From assembly GCA_949300425.1 (NCBI GenBank), contig CASGED010000010.1:1-64000 (forward strand): a stretch of DNA of 64,000 nucleotides, in the 5' to 3' direction. This DNA is from an uncultured Bacteroides sp. GTDB lineage: Bacteria; Bacteroidota; Bacteroidia; Bacteroidales; Bacteroidaceae. A model generated the notes under the pieces. It worked only from the letters and a program-made list of their open reading frames with translations, was not told where the DNA came from and searched no databases. The position numbers were made by a program, and so were the translations under genes. This document shows, in pieces, positions 33,079 to 42,085 of the stretch (positions are counted from its first letter, which is position 1; each line of letters opens with the position of its first letter).

Positions 33079-34188
33079 ATGAATAAGAAATTAAAATGGA
33101 GCATCATCACAATCGCAGGCGCCGGACTGATAGGCTGGGGCATTTGGACGCAGATGCCCAAACCCAATGAAGAATTGGCGGAAGCCGACAAGGTGATGAG
33201 CGGAACAAGTCGCGTGAAACGAGTCTTGAACATCAATGCCGTGATAGTCAAACCACAAACATTGACCGATGAAATCCCCATCATCGGTAGTCTGATACCC
33301 GATGAGGAAGTGGACCTTTCTTTCGAGACTTCGGGCAAGATTACCGAGATAAACTTCCAGGAAGGCACCGTTGTACAGAAAGGACAATTATTGGCCAAGG
33401 TCAACGACCGGCCTCTCCAAGCCCAACTGCAACGCTTAGTGTCACAACTGAAGCTGGCCGAAGACCGTGTGTTCCGCCAGGATGCCCTGTTGAAGCGCGA
33501 TGCCGTCAGCCAGGAAGCCTACGAACAGGTAAAGACCGACCTTGCCACCTTGAATGCGGATATAGAAAGTGTGGAGGCGCAGATAGAGCAGACGGAGCTA
33601 CGTGCGCCCTTCGATGGCATCATCGGACTTCGCCAGGTCAGCGTGGGAAGTTATGCCTCGCCCACGACCGTAGTGGCCAAACTCACCAAGACCTCTCCCT
33701 TGAAAGTGGAGTTTTCCGTATCCGAACGTTACGCCTCCATGATACAAAAAGGCACGAACCTGACTTTTACCCTGGAAGGCTCTCTGAATACCTATCATGC
33801 TCAGGTCTATGCCCGCGAGTCAAGTATCGACCCCAATACGCATACACTGACCATCCGTGCCCTCTATCCCAACGAATCGGGCTTCATCATGCCGGGCCGC
33901 TACGTCTCCATCAGCCTGAAGAAGCAGGAGTATGAGAACGCGCTCGCCATCCCCTCGGAAGCCATCGTGCCCGAAATGGGTAAGGACAAAGTTTACCTTT
34001 ATCGCTCAGGCAAGGCCGAACCTGTGGAAATTATCGCGGGTATACGTACCGATGCCTTGGTGCAGGTAAAGCAAGGCTTGTCCGCAGGCGACACCGTCAT
34101 CGTGTCCGGTACCCAGCAATTGCGCACAGGCATGGACGTGACTATCGACCATATTGTTTCAATGGATAATACCCAATCAGCCCAATGA
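33079..34188 (+). CDS. RND efflux periplasmic adaptor subunit
   Basis: The 369-residue protein has an N-terminal membrane anchor (about 6-25). The barrel-sandwich follows with paired lipoyl halves (EVDLSFETSGKITEINFQEG and RAPFDGIIGLRQVSVGSYA) around a coiled-coil hairpin. Beta-barrel and membrane-proximal domains complete it. It links the RND pump to the outer membrane channel. It overlaps the pump gene by 4 bases, so all three genes form one operon. Confidence 0.94.
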   Translation: MNKKLKWSIITIAGAGLIGWGIWTQMPKPNEELAEADKVMSGTSRVKRVLNINAVIVKPQTLTDEIPIIGSLIPDEEVDLSFETSGKITEINFQEGTVVQKGQLLAKVNDRPLQAQLQRLVSQLKLAEDRVFRQDALLKRDAVSQEAYEQVKTDLATLNADIESVEAQIEQTELRAPFDGIIGLRQVSVGSYASPTTVVAKLTKTSPLKVEFSVSERYASMIQKGTNLTFTLEGSLNTYHAQVYARESSIDPNTHTLTIRALYPNESGFIMPGRYVSISLKKQEYENALAIPSEAIVPEMGKDKVYLYRSGKAEPVEIIAGIRTDALVQVKQGLSAGDTVIVSGTQQLRTGMDVTIDHIVSMDNTQSAQ

Positions 34189-37100
34189 ACATTTCCGAAC
34201 TAAGCATACGCCGCCCCGTACTCTCTACGGTATTGACCATCATCATCCTGCTTTTCGGAATGATTGGTTATACCTACTTGGGCGTGCGCGAATATCCGTC
34301 GGTGGACAATCCTATCATCTCCGTGCAATGCTCGTACACGGGTGCCAACGCCGACGTCATAGAGAACCAGATAACCGAACCATTGGAGCAGAACATCAAC
34401 GGTATACCGGGCATCCGCTCACTGACCAGTGTGAGTCAGCAGGGGCAGAGCCGCATCACGGTGGAGTTCGAACTCTCCGTAGACTTGGAGACCGCCGCCA
34501 ACGACGTGCGTGACAAGGTGTCGCGTGCCCAGCGTTACCTGCCCGATGATTGCGACCCGCCTACCGTGTCGAAGGCCGATGCCGACGCCACGCCTATCCT
34601 GATGGTGGCCTTGCAAAGCAACAAACGTTCGTTGCTGGAGCTGAGCGAGATTGCCGACCTTACCGTAAAGGAGCAGCTGCAGACCATTTCCGACGTAAGT
34701 AGCGTCAGCATCTGGGGTGAGAAGAAATACTCCATGCGCCTTTGGCTGGACCCCACCAAGATGTCGGGCTTCGGCATCACACCGGTGGATGTGAAGGAAG
34801 CCATCGACCGCGAGAACATTGAGTTGCCTTCGGGAAGCATTGAGGGCAACACCACGGAACTTACCATCCGTACCCTTGGCTTGATGCACACGCCGGAAGA
34901 GTTCAACAACCTCATCATCCGCGAGGACGGAAACCGCATCATCCGTTTCAGCGACATCGGACGTGCCGAACTGGGAGCCGCCGACATCAAGAGTTACATG
35001 AAGATGAACGGTGTGCCGATGGTGGGTGTAGTTGTTATCCCTCAGCCGGGCGCCAACCACATCGAGATTGCCGACGCGGTGTACGAACGTATGGAGCGCA
35101 TGAAGAAGGACCTGCCCGATGATGTGGATTATACCTACGGATTCGACAACACACGTTTCATCCGTGCCTCCATCAACGAGGTAGAGCACACGGTGTACGA
35201 GGCGTTTGTGCTGGTGATTATCATCATCTTCCTGTTCTTGCGCGACTGGCGTGTGACGCTGGTGCCTTGCATTGTGATTCCCGTCTCGCTCATCGGCGCT
35301 TTCTTCGTGATGTACGTGGCGGGCTTCTCCATCAACGTGCTCACCATGTTGGCGGTGGTGCTGGCGGTGGGCTTGGTGGTGGACGATGCCATTGTAATGA
35401 CGGAGAACATCTATGTGCGCATCGAGCAGGGCATGGAGCCTTTGCAGGCGGGCATCGAGGGTGCGAAGGAAATCTTCTTTGCCGTTATCTCTACCACGAT
35501 TACGCTGGTGGCGGTGTTCTTCCCCATTGTCTTCATGGAAGGCACCACGGGACGCCTGTTCCGCGAGTTCAGTTTCGTCATCTCCGGCTCTATTCTGATT
35601 TCCGCCTTTGCCGCCCTGACCTTCACCCCGATGTTGGCCACCAAATTGCTGAAGCATCAGGAGAAGAAGAATTGGTTCTACCGCAAGACGGAACCTTTCT
35701 TCGAAGGGATGAACCGCTTGTACAGCCGTTCGTTGGCCGCTTTCTTGCGCAGGCGTTGGATAGCGTTGGTCTTTTCAGGGCTGATGTTCGTGCTCATCGT
35801 CTTCTTATGGAATCACATCCCCGCCGAGATGGCTCCGCTGGAAGACCGTTCGCAGATAACCATCAACACCAGCGGCGCCGAGGGTGTCAGCTACGAATAC
35901 ATCCGTGACTATACGGAACGCATTAATGATGTGGTAGACTCCATCATCCCCGACGCGCAGGCCGTTACGGCACGTGTGTCCAGCGGAAGCGGAAACATCC
36001 GCATCACGCTGAAGGACATCAAAGACCGTGACTATACGCAGATGGATGTGGCCGAGCAGTTGTCGCGTGCCGTGCAGAAGGAGACGAAGGCGCGTGCGTT
36101 CGTGCAGCAGCAATCTTCTTTCGGCGGACGGCGCAGCAGCATGCCCGTGCAATATGTGTTGCAGGCTACCAACATCGAGAAGTTGCAGGAAGTGTTGCCT
36201 AAGTTCATGGAGCGGGTGTACGAAAATCCCACGTTCCAAATGGCGGACGTGGACCTGAAGTTCAGCGACCCGGAGGCACGCATCCAGATAAACCGCGACA
36301 AGGCGGGCACCATGGGCATCAGCACCCGTAACATCGCCCAGACCTTGCAATACGGATTGAGCGGCCAGCGCATGGGCTATTTCTACATGAACGGCAAGCA
36401 ATACGAGATATTGGGCGAAATCAACCGGCAGCAGCGCAACAAGCCTTCCGACTTGGTGGGTCTCTATATCCGTAGCGATAACGGCGACATGGTGCAATTG
36501 GACAACTTGGTGGAAATCATCTACGGCACGGCGCCGCCCAAGCTCTACCGCTACAACCGCTTTGTCTCCGCCACGGTTTCCACCGGTCTGGCCGAAGGGA
36601 AGACCATCGGACAGGGCTTGGAAGAGATGGACAAGATAGCCGACGAGGTGTTGGACGACACGTTCCGCACCGCCCTTTCCGGCGACTCCAAGGATTATAG
36701 CGAGAGCGCGTCCAGCCTGATGTTCGCCTTCATCCTCGCCATCTTCCTGATTTACCTGATATTGGCGGCGCAGTTCGAGAGCTTCAAGGACCCGCTGGTC
36801 ATCATGTTCACCGTGCCGCTGGCCATTGCGGGAGCGTTGGTGTTCATGTACTTCGGCGACATCACCATGAACATCTTCAGCCAGATTGGCATCATCATGC
36901 TCATCGGCCTGGTGGCGAAGAACGGCATCCTCATCGTGGAGTTCGCCAACCTGAAGCAGGAGCACGGCGAGGACAAGATGCAGGCCATCCAGGACGCGGC
37001 CCTGCAACGTCTGCGCCCCATCCTCATGACCAGTGCGGCCACCGTCCTCGGCCTTATCCCGTTGGCGTTTGCCAGCGGTGAGGGAGCCAACCAGCGCATC

Positions 37101-37217
37101 GCCATGGGTACGGCGGTGGTGGGCGGCATGATTGTGTCCACGCTGCTCACCATGTACATCGTGCCCGCCATCTACAGTTATATATCGACCAACCGAAGTA
37201 AAGTAAGAAAGATATGA
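34185..37217 (+). CDS. RND efflux transporter permease (HAE1/AcrB-like)
   Basis: The 1010-residue inner membrane pump uses proton flow to export drugs or other small molecules. It begins SIRRPVLSTVLTIIILLFG and has the AcrB layout: twelve membrane segments in two blocks (1, 2-6 near 330-500; 7, 8-12 near 830-1000) with two large periplasmic loops. TM4 contains the proton-relay pair in VVLAVGLVVDDAIVMTENI. The second half ends with GLVAKNGILIVEFA. The gene overlaps both neighbours by 4 bases. Confidence 0.96.
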   Translation: MNISELSIRRPVLSTVLTIIILLFGMIGYTYLGVREYPSVDNPIISVQCSYTGANADVIENQITEPLEQNINGIPGIRSLTSVSQQGQSRITVEFELSVDLETAANDVRDKVSRAQRYLPDDCDPPTVSKADADATPILMVALQSNKRSLLELSEIADLTVKEQLQTISDVSSVSIWGEKKYSMRLWLDPTKMSGFGITPVDVKEAIDRENIELPSGSIEGNTTELTIRTLGLMHTPEEFNNLIIREDGNRIIRFSDIGRAELGAADIKSYMKMNGVPMVGVVVIPQPGANHIEIADAVYERMERMKKDLPDDVDYTYGFDNTRFIRASINEVEHTVYEAFVLVIIIIFLFLRDWRVTLVPCIVIPVSLIGAFFVMYVAGFSINVLTMLAVVLAVGLVVDDAIVMTENIYVRIEQGMEPLQAGIEGAKEIFFAVISTTITLVAVFFPIVFMEGTTGRLFREFSFVISGSILISAFAALTFTPMLATKLLKHQEKKNWFYRKTEPFFEGMNRLYSRSLAAFLRRRWIALVFSGLMFVLIVFLWNHIPAEMAPLEDRSQITINTSGAEGVSYEYIRDYTERINDVVDSIIPDAQAVTARVSSGSGNIRITLKDIKDRDYTQMDVAEQLSRAVQKETKARAFVQQQSSFGGRRSSMPVQYVLQATNIEKLQEVLPKFMERVYENPTFQMADVDLKFSDPEARIQINRDKAGTMGISTRNIAQTLQYGLSGQRMGYFYMNGKQYEILGEINRQQRNKPSDLVGLYIRSDNGDMVQLDNLVEIIYGTAPPKLYRYNRFVSATVSTGLAEGKTIGQGLEEMDKIADEVLDDTFRTALSGDSKDYSESASSLMFAFILAIFLIYLILAAQFESFKDPLVIMFTVPLAIAGALVFMYFGDITMNIFSQIGIIMLIGLVAKNGILIVEFANLKQEHGEDKMQAIQDAALQRLRPILMTSAATVLGLIPLAFASGEGANQRIAMGTAVVGGMIVSTLLTMYIVPAIYSYISTNRSKVRKI

Positions 37218-38539
37218 AGCGCATCCTATTATCCTTTATCATCATACTGAGTGCCGTGGCTGCCCTGCAAGCGCAGCCGGCGGCCACTTACACCTTGAAG
37301 TCGTGCCTCGAGACGGGGTTGCTCAACAACTATTCCCTGCGCATCACCCACAACGAGGAGCAGATAAGCAGGAACAACGCCACCCTGGCCAACGCCGGCG
37401 CCCTGCCCACCATCGACCTGACCGGAGGCTACCAGGCGACCATCGACAATACCCACAGCACATTGAGGGATGGCGGGCTGACAGAGAAAGAAAACGGCGT
37501 GTTCGACCAGACCATCGATGTCGGCATTGACCTGAACTGGACAATCTTCGACGGCTTCAACATCTCCACCACCTACCAGCAACTGAAGCTCCTCCGCGAG
37601 CAGGGCGAGACCAACACCCGCATCGCCTTGGAGGACTTCATCGCCTCGCTGGCCGCCGAATACTACAACTTCATCCAGCAGAAGATACGCATGAAGAACT
37701 TCCTCTATGCCGTGCGCCTCTCCCGCGAACGTCTCCGCATCGTGGAGGCCCGTTACCACATCGGCGACTTCTCCCGTCTGGACTACCAGCAGGCAAAGGT
37801 GGACTTCAACGCCGACAGCGCGCAGTACATGAAGCAACAGGAACTGCTGCACACCTCGCGCATCAACCTGAACGAACTGATGGGCAACGAGAATGTGGAC
37901 CAGCCCATCATCATCCCCGACAGCCTCATCGACGTGAACGCCGCGCTGGACTTCGACGAGTTGTGGGAAGCGACGCTCACCGTCAACTCCTCTCTGCTGA
38001 AGGCCGACCAGAACACGCTGCTGGCGCAGATGGACTACAAGAAAGCCACCTCGCGCGACTATCCTTACGTCCGGCTGAACGCAGGCTACGGCTATACGTA
38101 TAACAAGTATGACGTCAGCAACTACACCCGCCGCAACAACTTCGGGTTCAACGGAGGCGTCACCGTGGGCTTCACGCTCTTCGACGGCAACCGCAAGCGC
38201 GAACGCCGCAACGCAAGCATCGCCGTGAAGAACGCCCGCCTGCAACGCGACGAACTGGAACTGAGCCTGCGTGCCGACCTCAGCAACCTGTGGCAGGCCT
38301 ACCGCAACAACTTAGAGATGCTGAACCTGGAGCGGCAGAACCTCATCGCCGCACGCGACAACCACGAGATTGCCATGGAACGCTACATGCTGGGCGATCT
38401 CTCCGGCATCGAGATGCGCGAGGCGCAGAAGAGCCTCTTAGACGCCGAGGAGCGCATCCTTAGCGCGGAGTACGACACCAAGCTCTGCGAGATATCCCTC
38501 CTGCAAATCAGCGGGAAGATAACCAAGTACCTGGAGTAA
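37214..38539 (+). CDS. TolC family outer membrane efflux protein
   Basis: The 441-residue protein has a signal peptide (about 1-20, ending LQAQ) and the duplicated helical hairpins of TolC channels. Each half includes an LDYQQAKVDFNADSAQ or EMREAQKSLLDAEERIL helix, and beta-strand regions such as LNAGYGYTYNKYDVSN. It is the exit duct of the RND system encoded just upstream. A perfect long hairpin follows the stop. Confidence 0.95.
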   Translation: MKRILLSFIIILSAVAALQAQPAATYTLKSCLETGLLNNYSLRITHNEEQISRNNATLANAGALPTIDLTGGYQATIDNTHSTLRDGGLTEKENGVFDQTIDVGIDLNWTIFDGFNISTTYQQLKLLREQGETNTRIALEDFIASLAAEYYNFIQQKIRMKNFLYAVRLSRERLRIVEARYHIGDFSRLDYQQAKVDFNADSAQYMKQQELLHTSRINLNELMGNENVDQPIIIPDSLIDVNAALDFDELWEATLTVNSSLLKADQNTLLAQMDYKKATSRDYPYVRLNAGYGYTYNKYDVSNYTRRNNFGFNGGVTVGFTLFDGNRKRERRNASIAVKNARLQRDELELSLRADLSNLWQAYRNNLEMLNLERQNLIAARDNHEIAMERYMLGDLSGIEMREAQKSLLDAEERILSAEYDTKLCEISLLQISGKITKYLE

Positions 38540-38555
38540 CGGGGCTGGCTTAAAA

Positions 38556-38622
38556 AACACAAAGACACGGAGACGCAGCGTTTTATTATTTTCTCTGCGT
38601 CTCCGTGTCTCTGTGTTGCTAC
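38556..38622. repeat. Intergenic long inverted repeat, possible terminator
   Basis: CACAAAGACACGGAGACGCAG pairs with CTGCGTCTCCGTGTCTCTGTG over about 22 bp around a short T-rich loop. It lies between the convergent tolC and fimbrillin genes and could terminate both. Confidence 0.7.
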
Positions 38623-38633
38623 TATTCAAACGC

Positions 38634-39554
38634 TCAATCCATCGTCGCCGTGCCGCTGCCGGTCTTGTCCTCCGTCCAGTTGCCTACGTTGAAGGTGTCC
38701 ATGCTGATGCCCGTGCGGTGTACCGTCAGGCTGATGTTGCAATACTTCGCCTCGCCCGCCGTGATGCCGCCGGAGATGTTCAAGTCGTAAGTATAGGTTG
38801 CGTTGCCGTCCGTCAGTTGGAAGAAAGGCGCGCTCTCCGCAAAGCTCGTGCCGGGCATCACCAGCGCATAGTACGTCAGGCTCGTGCCGTTGTCCACCCT
38901 ATAGGGCGTAATGGCGGTGTGGTTCTGGCTGCCCGTCGTGATGGTGACCGTTCCCGTCGTCAGGTTCCAAGTGCCCGTGTTCGGTATCGAGCCGAGGATG
39001 GAGGCGTCCATGCCCCTTATCTCGTCCAAAGTGATACCGTCACCATCCGTCACGTCCAGTTTCAGCAGGCTCATCTTGTGGTTCAGCGTCATGTCGATGA
39101 TGCCGTTCGATGCCGCCCGTTCCGCCGTTGCCCACATGTAGTCGATGTCGGTCAGGATGTCTGCGCCGTTTTGGTTGGCGGGCAGGCTGACGGGCACGGC
39201 TGTCTCGTCTGTCACGTTGTCCTGATGGGGATAGTAGGCGCGGAAGGTGTAGGTGTCCGCGTCGGGCCAGTACATCGGTTCGGATGCCGTCCAACTGCTG
39301 CCGTCCATGTTGGTGAACAGGACGTTGCTGTAGCCTTCGTCCGTGTACACGCCCACTTCATCGCCTTGCTCGAAGGCGGCGTTCGTCACGGCGATGGTGG
39401 CGCGGCTTTCGGCTCCCATCTGCGCGGGGCTGAAGCTCAGTTGGATGGGCTTCGAGAGGTCTACGCCCGGTTCGTCGTCATTGTGGCAGGCGGTCAGTGC
39501 CATGCCACAGCACAGCGCAACGAGTGCGCTTCTCAGTGTTGTTTCTGTTTTCAT
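38634..39554 (-). CDS. Fimbrillin family lipoprotein
   Basis: The 306-residue surface lipoprotein has a signal peptide ending in LTAC (Cys23). It continues with the fimbrillin A/Mfa-like pattern: a first beta-domain with EGDEVGVYTDEGYSN-like text and MYWPDADTYTFRAYYP, then a DMTLNHKMSLLKLDV strand that starts the second domain, and a C-terminal NVGNWTED. Members polymerise or cap type V fimbriae used in adhesion. It is monocistronic, with a dispersed repeat upstream. Confidence 0.88.
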   Translation of the reverse strand: MKTETTLRSALVALCCGMALTACHNDDEPGVDLSKPIQLSFSPAQMGAESRATIAVTNAAFEQGDEVGVYTDEGYSNVLFTNMDGSSWTASEPMYWPDADTYTFRAYYPHQDNVTDETAVPVSLPANQNGADILTDIDYMWATAERAASNGIIDMTLNHKMSLLKLDVTDGDGITLDEIRGMDASILGSIPNTGTWNLTTGTVTITTGSQNHTAITPYRVDNGTSLTYYALVMPGTSFAESAPFFQLTDGNATYTYDLNISGGITAGEAKYCNISLTVHRTGISMDTFNVGNWTEDKTGSGTATMD

Positions 39555-39586
39555 TGCTTTTGTTTGTTATAAAGTTTGTGTTGAAT

Positions 39587-39770
39587 GATAATTTATCAGG
39601 GGAACCACAGATGACACAGATGGGACGGATTGGCACGGATTTTAAGGTATCTGTCATGTCGAGCTTGTCGAGACATCTCACGTAGTGCATGAGGAGGTCT
39701 TACATGAGACCCTTCGACTACGCTCAGGGTGACAGATACATCTGTGCTCATCAGTGGTTTAAATTTCCCT
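39587..39770 (-). repeat. Dispersed intergenic repeat, copy 2
   Basis: Inverted copy of the element at 7995-8215. The block containing CACCCTGAGCGTAGTCGAAG and the outer CACAGATG repeats are conserved. It lies between the fimbrillin and HU genes, and the remaining bases to 39824 are an AT-rich simple repeat. Confidence 0.85.
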
Positions 39771-39824
39771 TTAACAAAATCGTAAATTGTAAATTGCTAA
39801 ATCGTAAATGAGCTAAGTTCCCCT

Positions 39825-40364
39825 TTACGCCAACGGGTTCTCCGTCTCGTCCTCGCCCGGTTCCGTTGTCTCGCCGTCGTCCGGGTCGGTGCCGGTTCCG
39901 CCTTGCGCGGGCAGCTTGCCGGTTTCCTTATACTCTAAGTACGAGCGGGTGCTGGGGAAGGTGAAGCCTTCTTCCACCACGCCCACGTTCTCGAAGGTCA
40001 GGCCGTTCTTAATCTCGGCCATCAGTTCCTTCGAGGGGGTGAAGACCACCTTGACGTTCTTTATCATCGAGGCGGCGTCAAATTGGGTAATGTCCTCCAC
40101 CCCTTCGCTGCCGAAGGAGAGGCGTATCCAGCCCAAGCGGCCCAGCTGCACGCTGTTGCCCAACTGGACTTCGTGGGGAATGCCGTCCACGACGAGGTTG
40201 AACGTAGATTCCGCCTCGGTGGGGGCGGTGGTGGTGTTACGCGTCACGGTCTTGCACACCGAGCGGGTGTCGAGGCGGTTGACGGTACTGGGGATGGCAT
40301 ACCACTTGCCGGGCTCATCCTTCTTCTGAGGATTCTTTTTCCGAGAAAGTTTATACTTTGCCAT
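39825..40364 (-). CDS. HU-like DNA-binding protein
   Basis: The 179-residue protein starts MAKYKLSRKKNPQKKDEPGK and has the two-part Bacteroidetes HU domain: LDTRSVCKTVTRNTTTAPTE, then VQLGRLGWIRLSFGSEGVED, ending near residue 120. The tail is acidic and rich in Gly, Asp and Glu (GTGTDPDDGETTEPGEDE). It belongs to the HU-related family often found near mobile or surface loci in Bacteroides. A role as nucleoid-associated regulator is likely; target unknown. Confidence 0.85.
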   Translation of the reverse strand: MAKYKLSRKKNPQKKDEPGKWYAIPSTVNRLDTRSVCKTVTRNTTTAPTEAESTFNLVVDGIPHEVQLGNSVQLGRLGWIRLSFGSEGVEDITQFDAASMIKNVKVVFTPSKELMAEIKNGLTFENVGVVEEGFTFPSTRSYLEYKETGKLPAQGGTGTDPDDGETTEPGEDETENPLA

Positions 40365-40530
40365 AGTATGACAGTTTTTTAAGTTAATAATTCGGGCGGT
40401 TTTTTATTGCCTGCCCATTGCTTATCTCAATCTTTTTTACTCATTTCAAAATACGACCGCACGCGTTTTCAACTGCGTGCGTACGCATTTTCAGTCGCTT
40501 CAGCAGGGAAACAAAAACAGAACCGCCTGC

Positions 40531-40563
40531 CGGGTGCGTTGCGTACGCACGGGGCAGGCGGAA
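40531..40563 (-). terminator. Terminator after the DUF2442 gene
   Basis: CCGCCTGCC/GGCAGGCGG stem with an inner GTGCG/CGCAC stem, and a T-rich run on the minus strand. Nearly identical to the hairpin at 41432. Confidence 0.75.
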
Positions 40564-40592
40564 TAAGGGGGAGAGAAAGAGCCGAAACGGAT

Positions 40593-40841
40593 TCAGACCG
40601 TAGTACCGTGTTCGTAAAGGTATTCCGGCGCAAAACCTATTTCATTGTTCCAATCAATAGTAAACGGGTCAATGGTAAACCGCTTGAAATAGTCCGGGTC
40701 TTTCAACTTCCGGCAAATACCTTTAGACAGTTCGCCCGAAAAATCAAACAATTTCTCCACACCGTTGTTGAACCAGATACGAAGCGTGTAACCCTGCACA
40801 TATTCGGCATTGGTCACTGTAAGTAAGTCATTAGCATCCAT
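40593..40841 (-). CDS. DUF2442 domain protein
   Basis: The 82-residue protein has the DUF2442 pattern: YVQGYTLRIWFNNGVEKLFDF, SKGICRKLKDPDYFKRFTID and the closing TIDWNNEIGFAPEYLYEHG. Members often lie in toxin-antitoxin-like pairs, with unproven function. It is the last of three small genes in one operon (74, 52 and 82 residues) and takes the position that a PIN toxin takes in the sister operon at 41.5-42.1 kb. Confidence 0.85.
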   Translation of the reverse strand: MDANDLLTVTNAEYVQGYTLRIWFNNGVEKLFDFSGELSKGICRKLKDPDYFKRFTIDPFTIDWNNEIGFAPEYLYEHGTTV

Positions 40842-40883
40842 AGGCTTTCATTCTAATATGTAGACAATTATCAATCAGATATC

Positions 40884-41042
40884 TCATCTCCAATACAAGG
40901 TTGGGTCGTTAATAATCACGCTGCCTTTCCATCTCTGTATGGCTTCCCACGTCTTGCTTACTTTCTTCTTCGGTGTCTGTTCCTTGGCTTCTACCTTCGT
41001 TTCCGCCTTGGTCTCTTGTTTCTTTTCAGTCTTCTTTTCCAT
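40884..41042 (-). CDS. Small Lys/Glu-rich protein, paralog of the 41925 gene
   Basis: The 52-residue protein begins MEKKTEKKQETKAETKVEAK and ends with KTWEAIQRWKGSVIINDPTL. Its first 21 residues are identical to those of the 51-residue protein at 41925-42080, and the tails share TWEA, KG and IINDP. It starts 16 bases inside the 74-residue gene and precedes the DUF2442 gene by 42 bases. The charged head and conserved tail would suit an antitoxin whose tail inserts into a partner. I know no family name. Confidence 0.65.
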   Translation of the reverse strand: MEKKTEKKQETKAETKVEAKEQTPKKKVSKTWEAIQRWKGSVIINDPTLYWR

Positions 41043-41250
41043 ATCGTTCCCTCCTTACTATATTCGTTTCACGTGTAATATCCTCCATACTCAGTTCGTC
41101 GGTGCGGACAGAACGTAGCAGACGGTCGAACCGGCTGGCGAATAGCGATTTGCGCAGACGGTCGAACACTTCCAGTTTGTCCTGTTCGGGCATGGCTTGC
41201 AGTATGCCGAAGAATTGCTGTTTGCTGATGTTCAGTTGAATGGTATCCAT
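41026..41250 (-). CDS. Small antitoxin-like protein
   Basis: The 74-residue protein is helical: MDTIQLNISKQQFFGILQAM, then DKLEVFDRLRKSLFASRFDR, and a C-terminal ELSMEDITRETNIVRRERYG. This resembles antitoxins in Bacteroidetes, with an LLxxL-type head and a basic tail. It has a good ribosome site and promoter (41286). The sister operon lacks this gene although the flanks are conserved. Confidence 0.65.
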   Translation of the reverse strand: MDTIQLNISKQQFFGILQAMPEQDKLEVFDRLRKSLFASRFDRLLRSVRTDELSMEDITRETNIVRRERYGKED

Positions 41251-41255
41251 ACGCT

Positions 41256-41380
41256 TTCCTCCTTCGTTACGTTAGCTTCACGCCGCAAAGATACGAAAAA
41301 CCTGCCGGACTTCCTCCGTCCTCCTTATTCCTTTTTTGTTTCCCAGTATGTCAAAGAGCGATGTATGCGGGCCGTCCCGC
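41256..41380 (-). repeat. Duplicated promoter-leader segment, copy 1
   Basis: About 125 bp nearly identical to 42086-42209. It holds the promoter, leader and ribosome-binding site of the DUF2442 operon. Confidence 0.9.
41286..41293 (-). promoter_or_regulatory. Promoter of the DUF2442 operon
   Basis: Reads TATCTTTG on the minus strand, 35 bp before the 74-residue gene. Confidence 0.75.
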
Positions 41381-41431
41381 CACACACGGGCGGAACGAAT
41401 CATTATTTCTTCATTAACCGGGAAAACAGAA

Positions 41432-41472
41432 CCGCCTGCCGGGTGCGTTGCGTGCGCACGGGGCAGGCGGAA
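41432..41472 (-). terminator. Terminator after the PIN gene
   Basis: Second copy of the CCGCCTGCC hairpin seen at 40531, placed in the same way after the last gene of the sister operon. Confidence 0.75.
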
Positions 41473-41499
41473 TAAGGGGGAGAGGCCGTGAAGCCGCGG

Positions 41500-41922
41500 T
41501 TACTTCTTGTTGAATATCAAGTCCAGTCCCTGGCTTCGGTAGAACTCGAAGCGGGTGTCGCTGGAGATGAGGGGCATCCGCTCGGTGATGGCGTGGGCGA
41601 TGATGACGTGGTCCGAGGGGTCTTTGTGCCCTTGCGCCTCGTTGAGGGTCAGGCGGGAGTAAGTCTTCATGTGCTCTCTTTTTAGGGGAAGAATCTGAAT
41701 GAAGAACTCCTCCTCAATGGCATCTACCATTTCTTCCGCCGATTTCCACCGTTTGGAACATAAGCCTTTATTGTTGTAGGCTACTATCAATTCGCGCACC
41801 GACTCAGCACTGATGTAGAGCAGGGTATCTGGCTCTTCAAGAATAGCCTGCACATCGCGGCTCAGCGAGTCACGGTCTGTTGCTGCATACACGAAGATGT
41901 TTGTGTCAATCAAATACCTCAT
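41500..41922 (-). CDS. PIN domain ribonuclease toxin (VapC-like)
   Basis: The start MRYLIDTNIFVY at 41922 gives 140 residues; the ORF is open 13 codons earlier but those overlap the small upstream gene. The acidic catalytic residues of PIN nucleases are all visible: D6, E44 (ESVRELI), D104 (KDPSDHVIIAHA) and D122 (ISSDTRF). VapC toxins cut tRNA or rRNA. It starts 2 bases after the 51-residue gene stops, so the small protein is the likely antitoxin. Confidence 0.9.
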   Translation of the reverse strand: MRYLIDTNIFVYAATDRDSLSRDVQAILEEPDTLLYISAESVRELIVAYNNKGLCSKRWKSAEEMVDAIEEEFFIQILPLKREHMKTYSRLTLNEAQGHKDPSDHVIIAHAITERMPLISSDTRFEFYRSQGLDLIFNKK

Positions 41923-41924
41923 CT

Positions 41925-42080
41925 TTATAACATGAATTTTGGGTCGTTGATGATAAAGCATCCTTTCGATTTGCCAAAGGCCTCCCAGGTCCTGTTAGTT
42001 TTCTTCTTCGGTGCCAGTTCCTTGGCTTCCACCTTCGTTTCCGCCTTGGTCTCTTGTTTCTTTTCAGTCTTCTTTTCCAT
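41925..42080 (-). CDS. Small Lys/Glu-rich protein, probable antitoxin of the PIN toxin
   Basis: The 51-residue protein shares its first 21 residues with the 40884 gene and ends KSKGCFIINDPKFML. It has a good promoter at 42116 and an AGGAGG-like site before the ATG. It is placed immediately before the PIN toxin, which is the usual antitoxin position. The first 60 or so coding bases are nearly identical between the paralogs at DNA level, so the duplication is recent; the tails have diverged, as would suit different partners. Confidence 0.7.
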   Translation of the reverse strand: MEKKTEKKQETKAETKVEAKELAPKKKTNRTWEAFGKSKGCFIINDPKFML

Positions 42081-42085
42081 ATCGT

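Noticed and set aside
34419-37007. Long minus-strand frames of about 400 codons opposite the RND pump
   Set aside because: They mirror the GC-rich third positions of the real gene; composition is His/Gln/Val rich and without family motifs.
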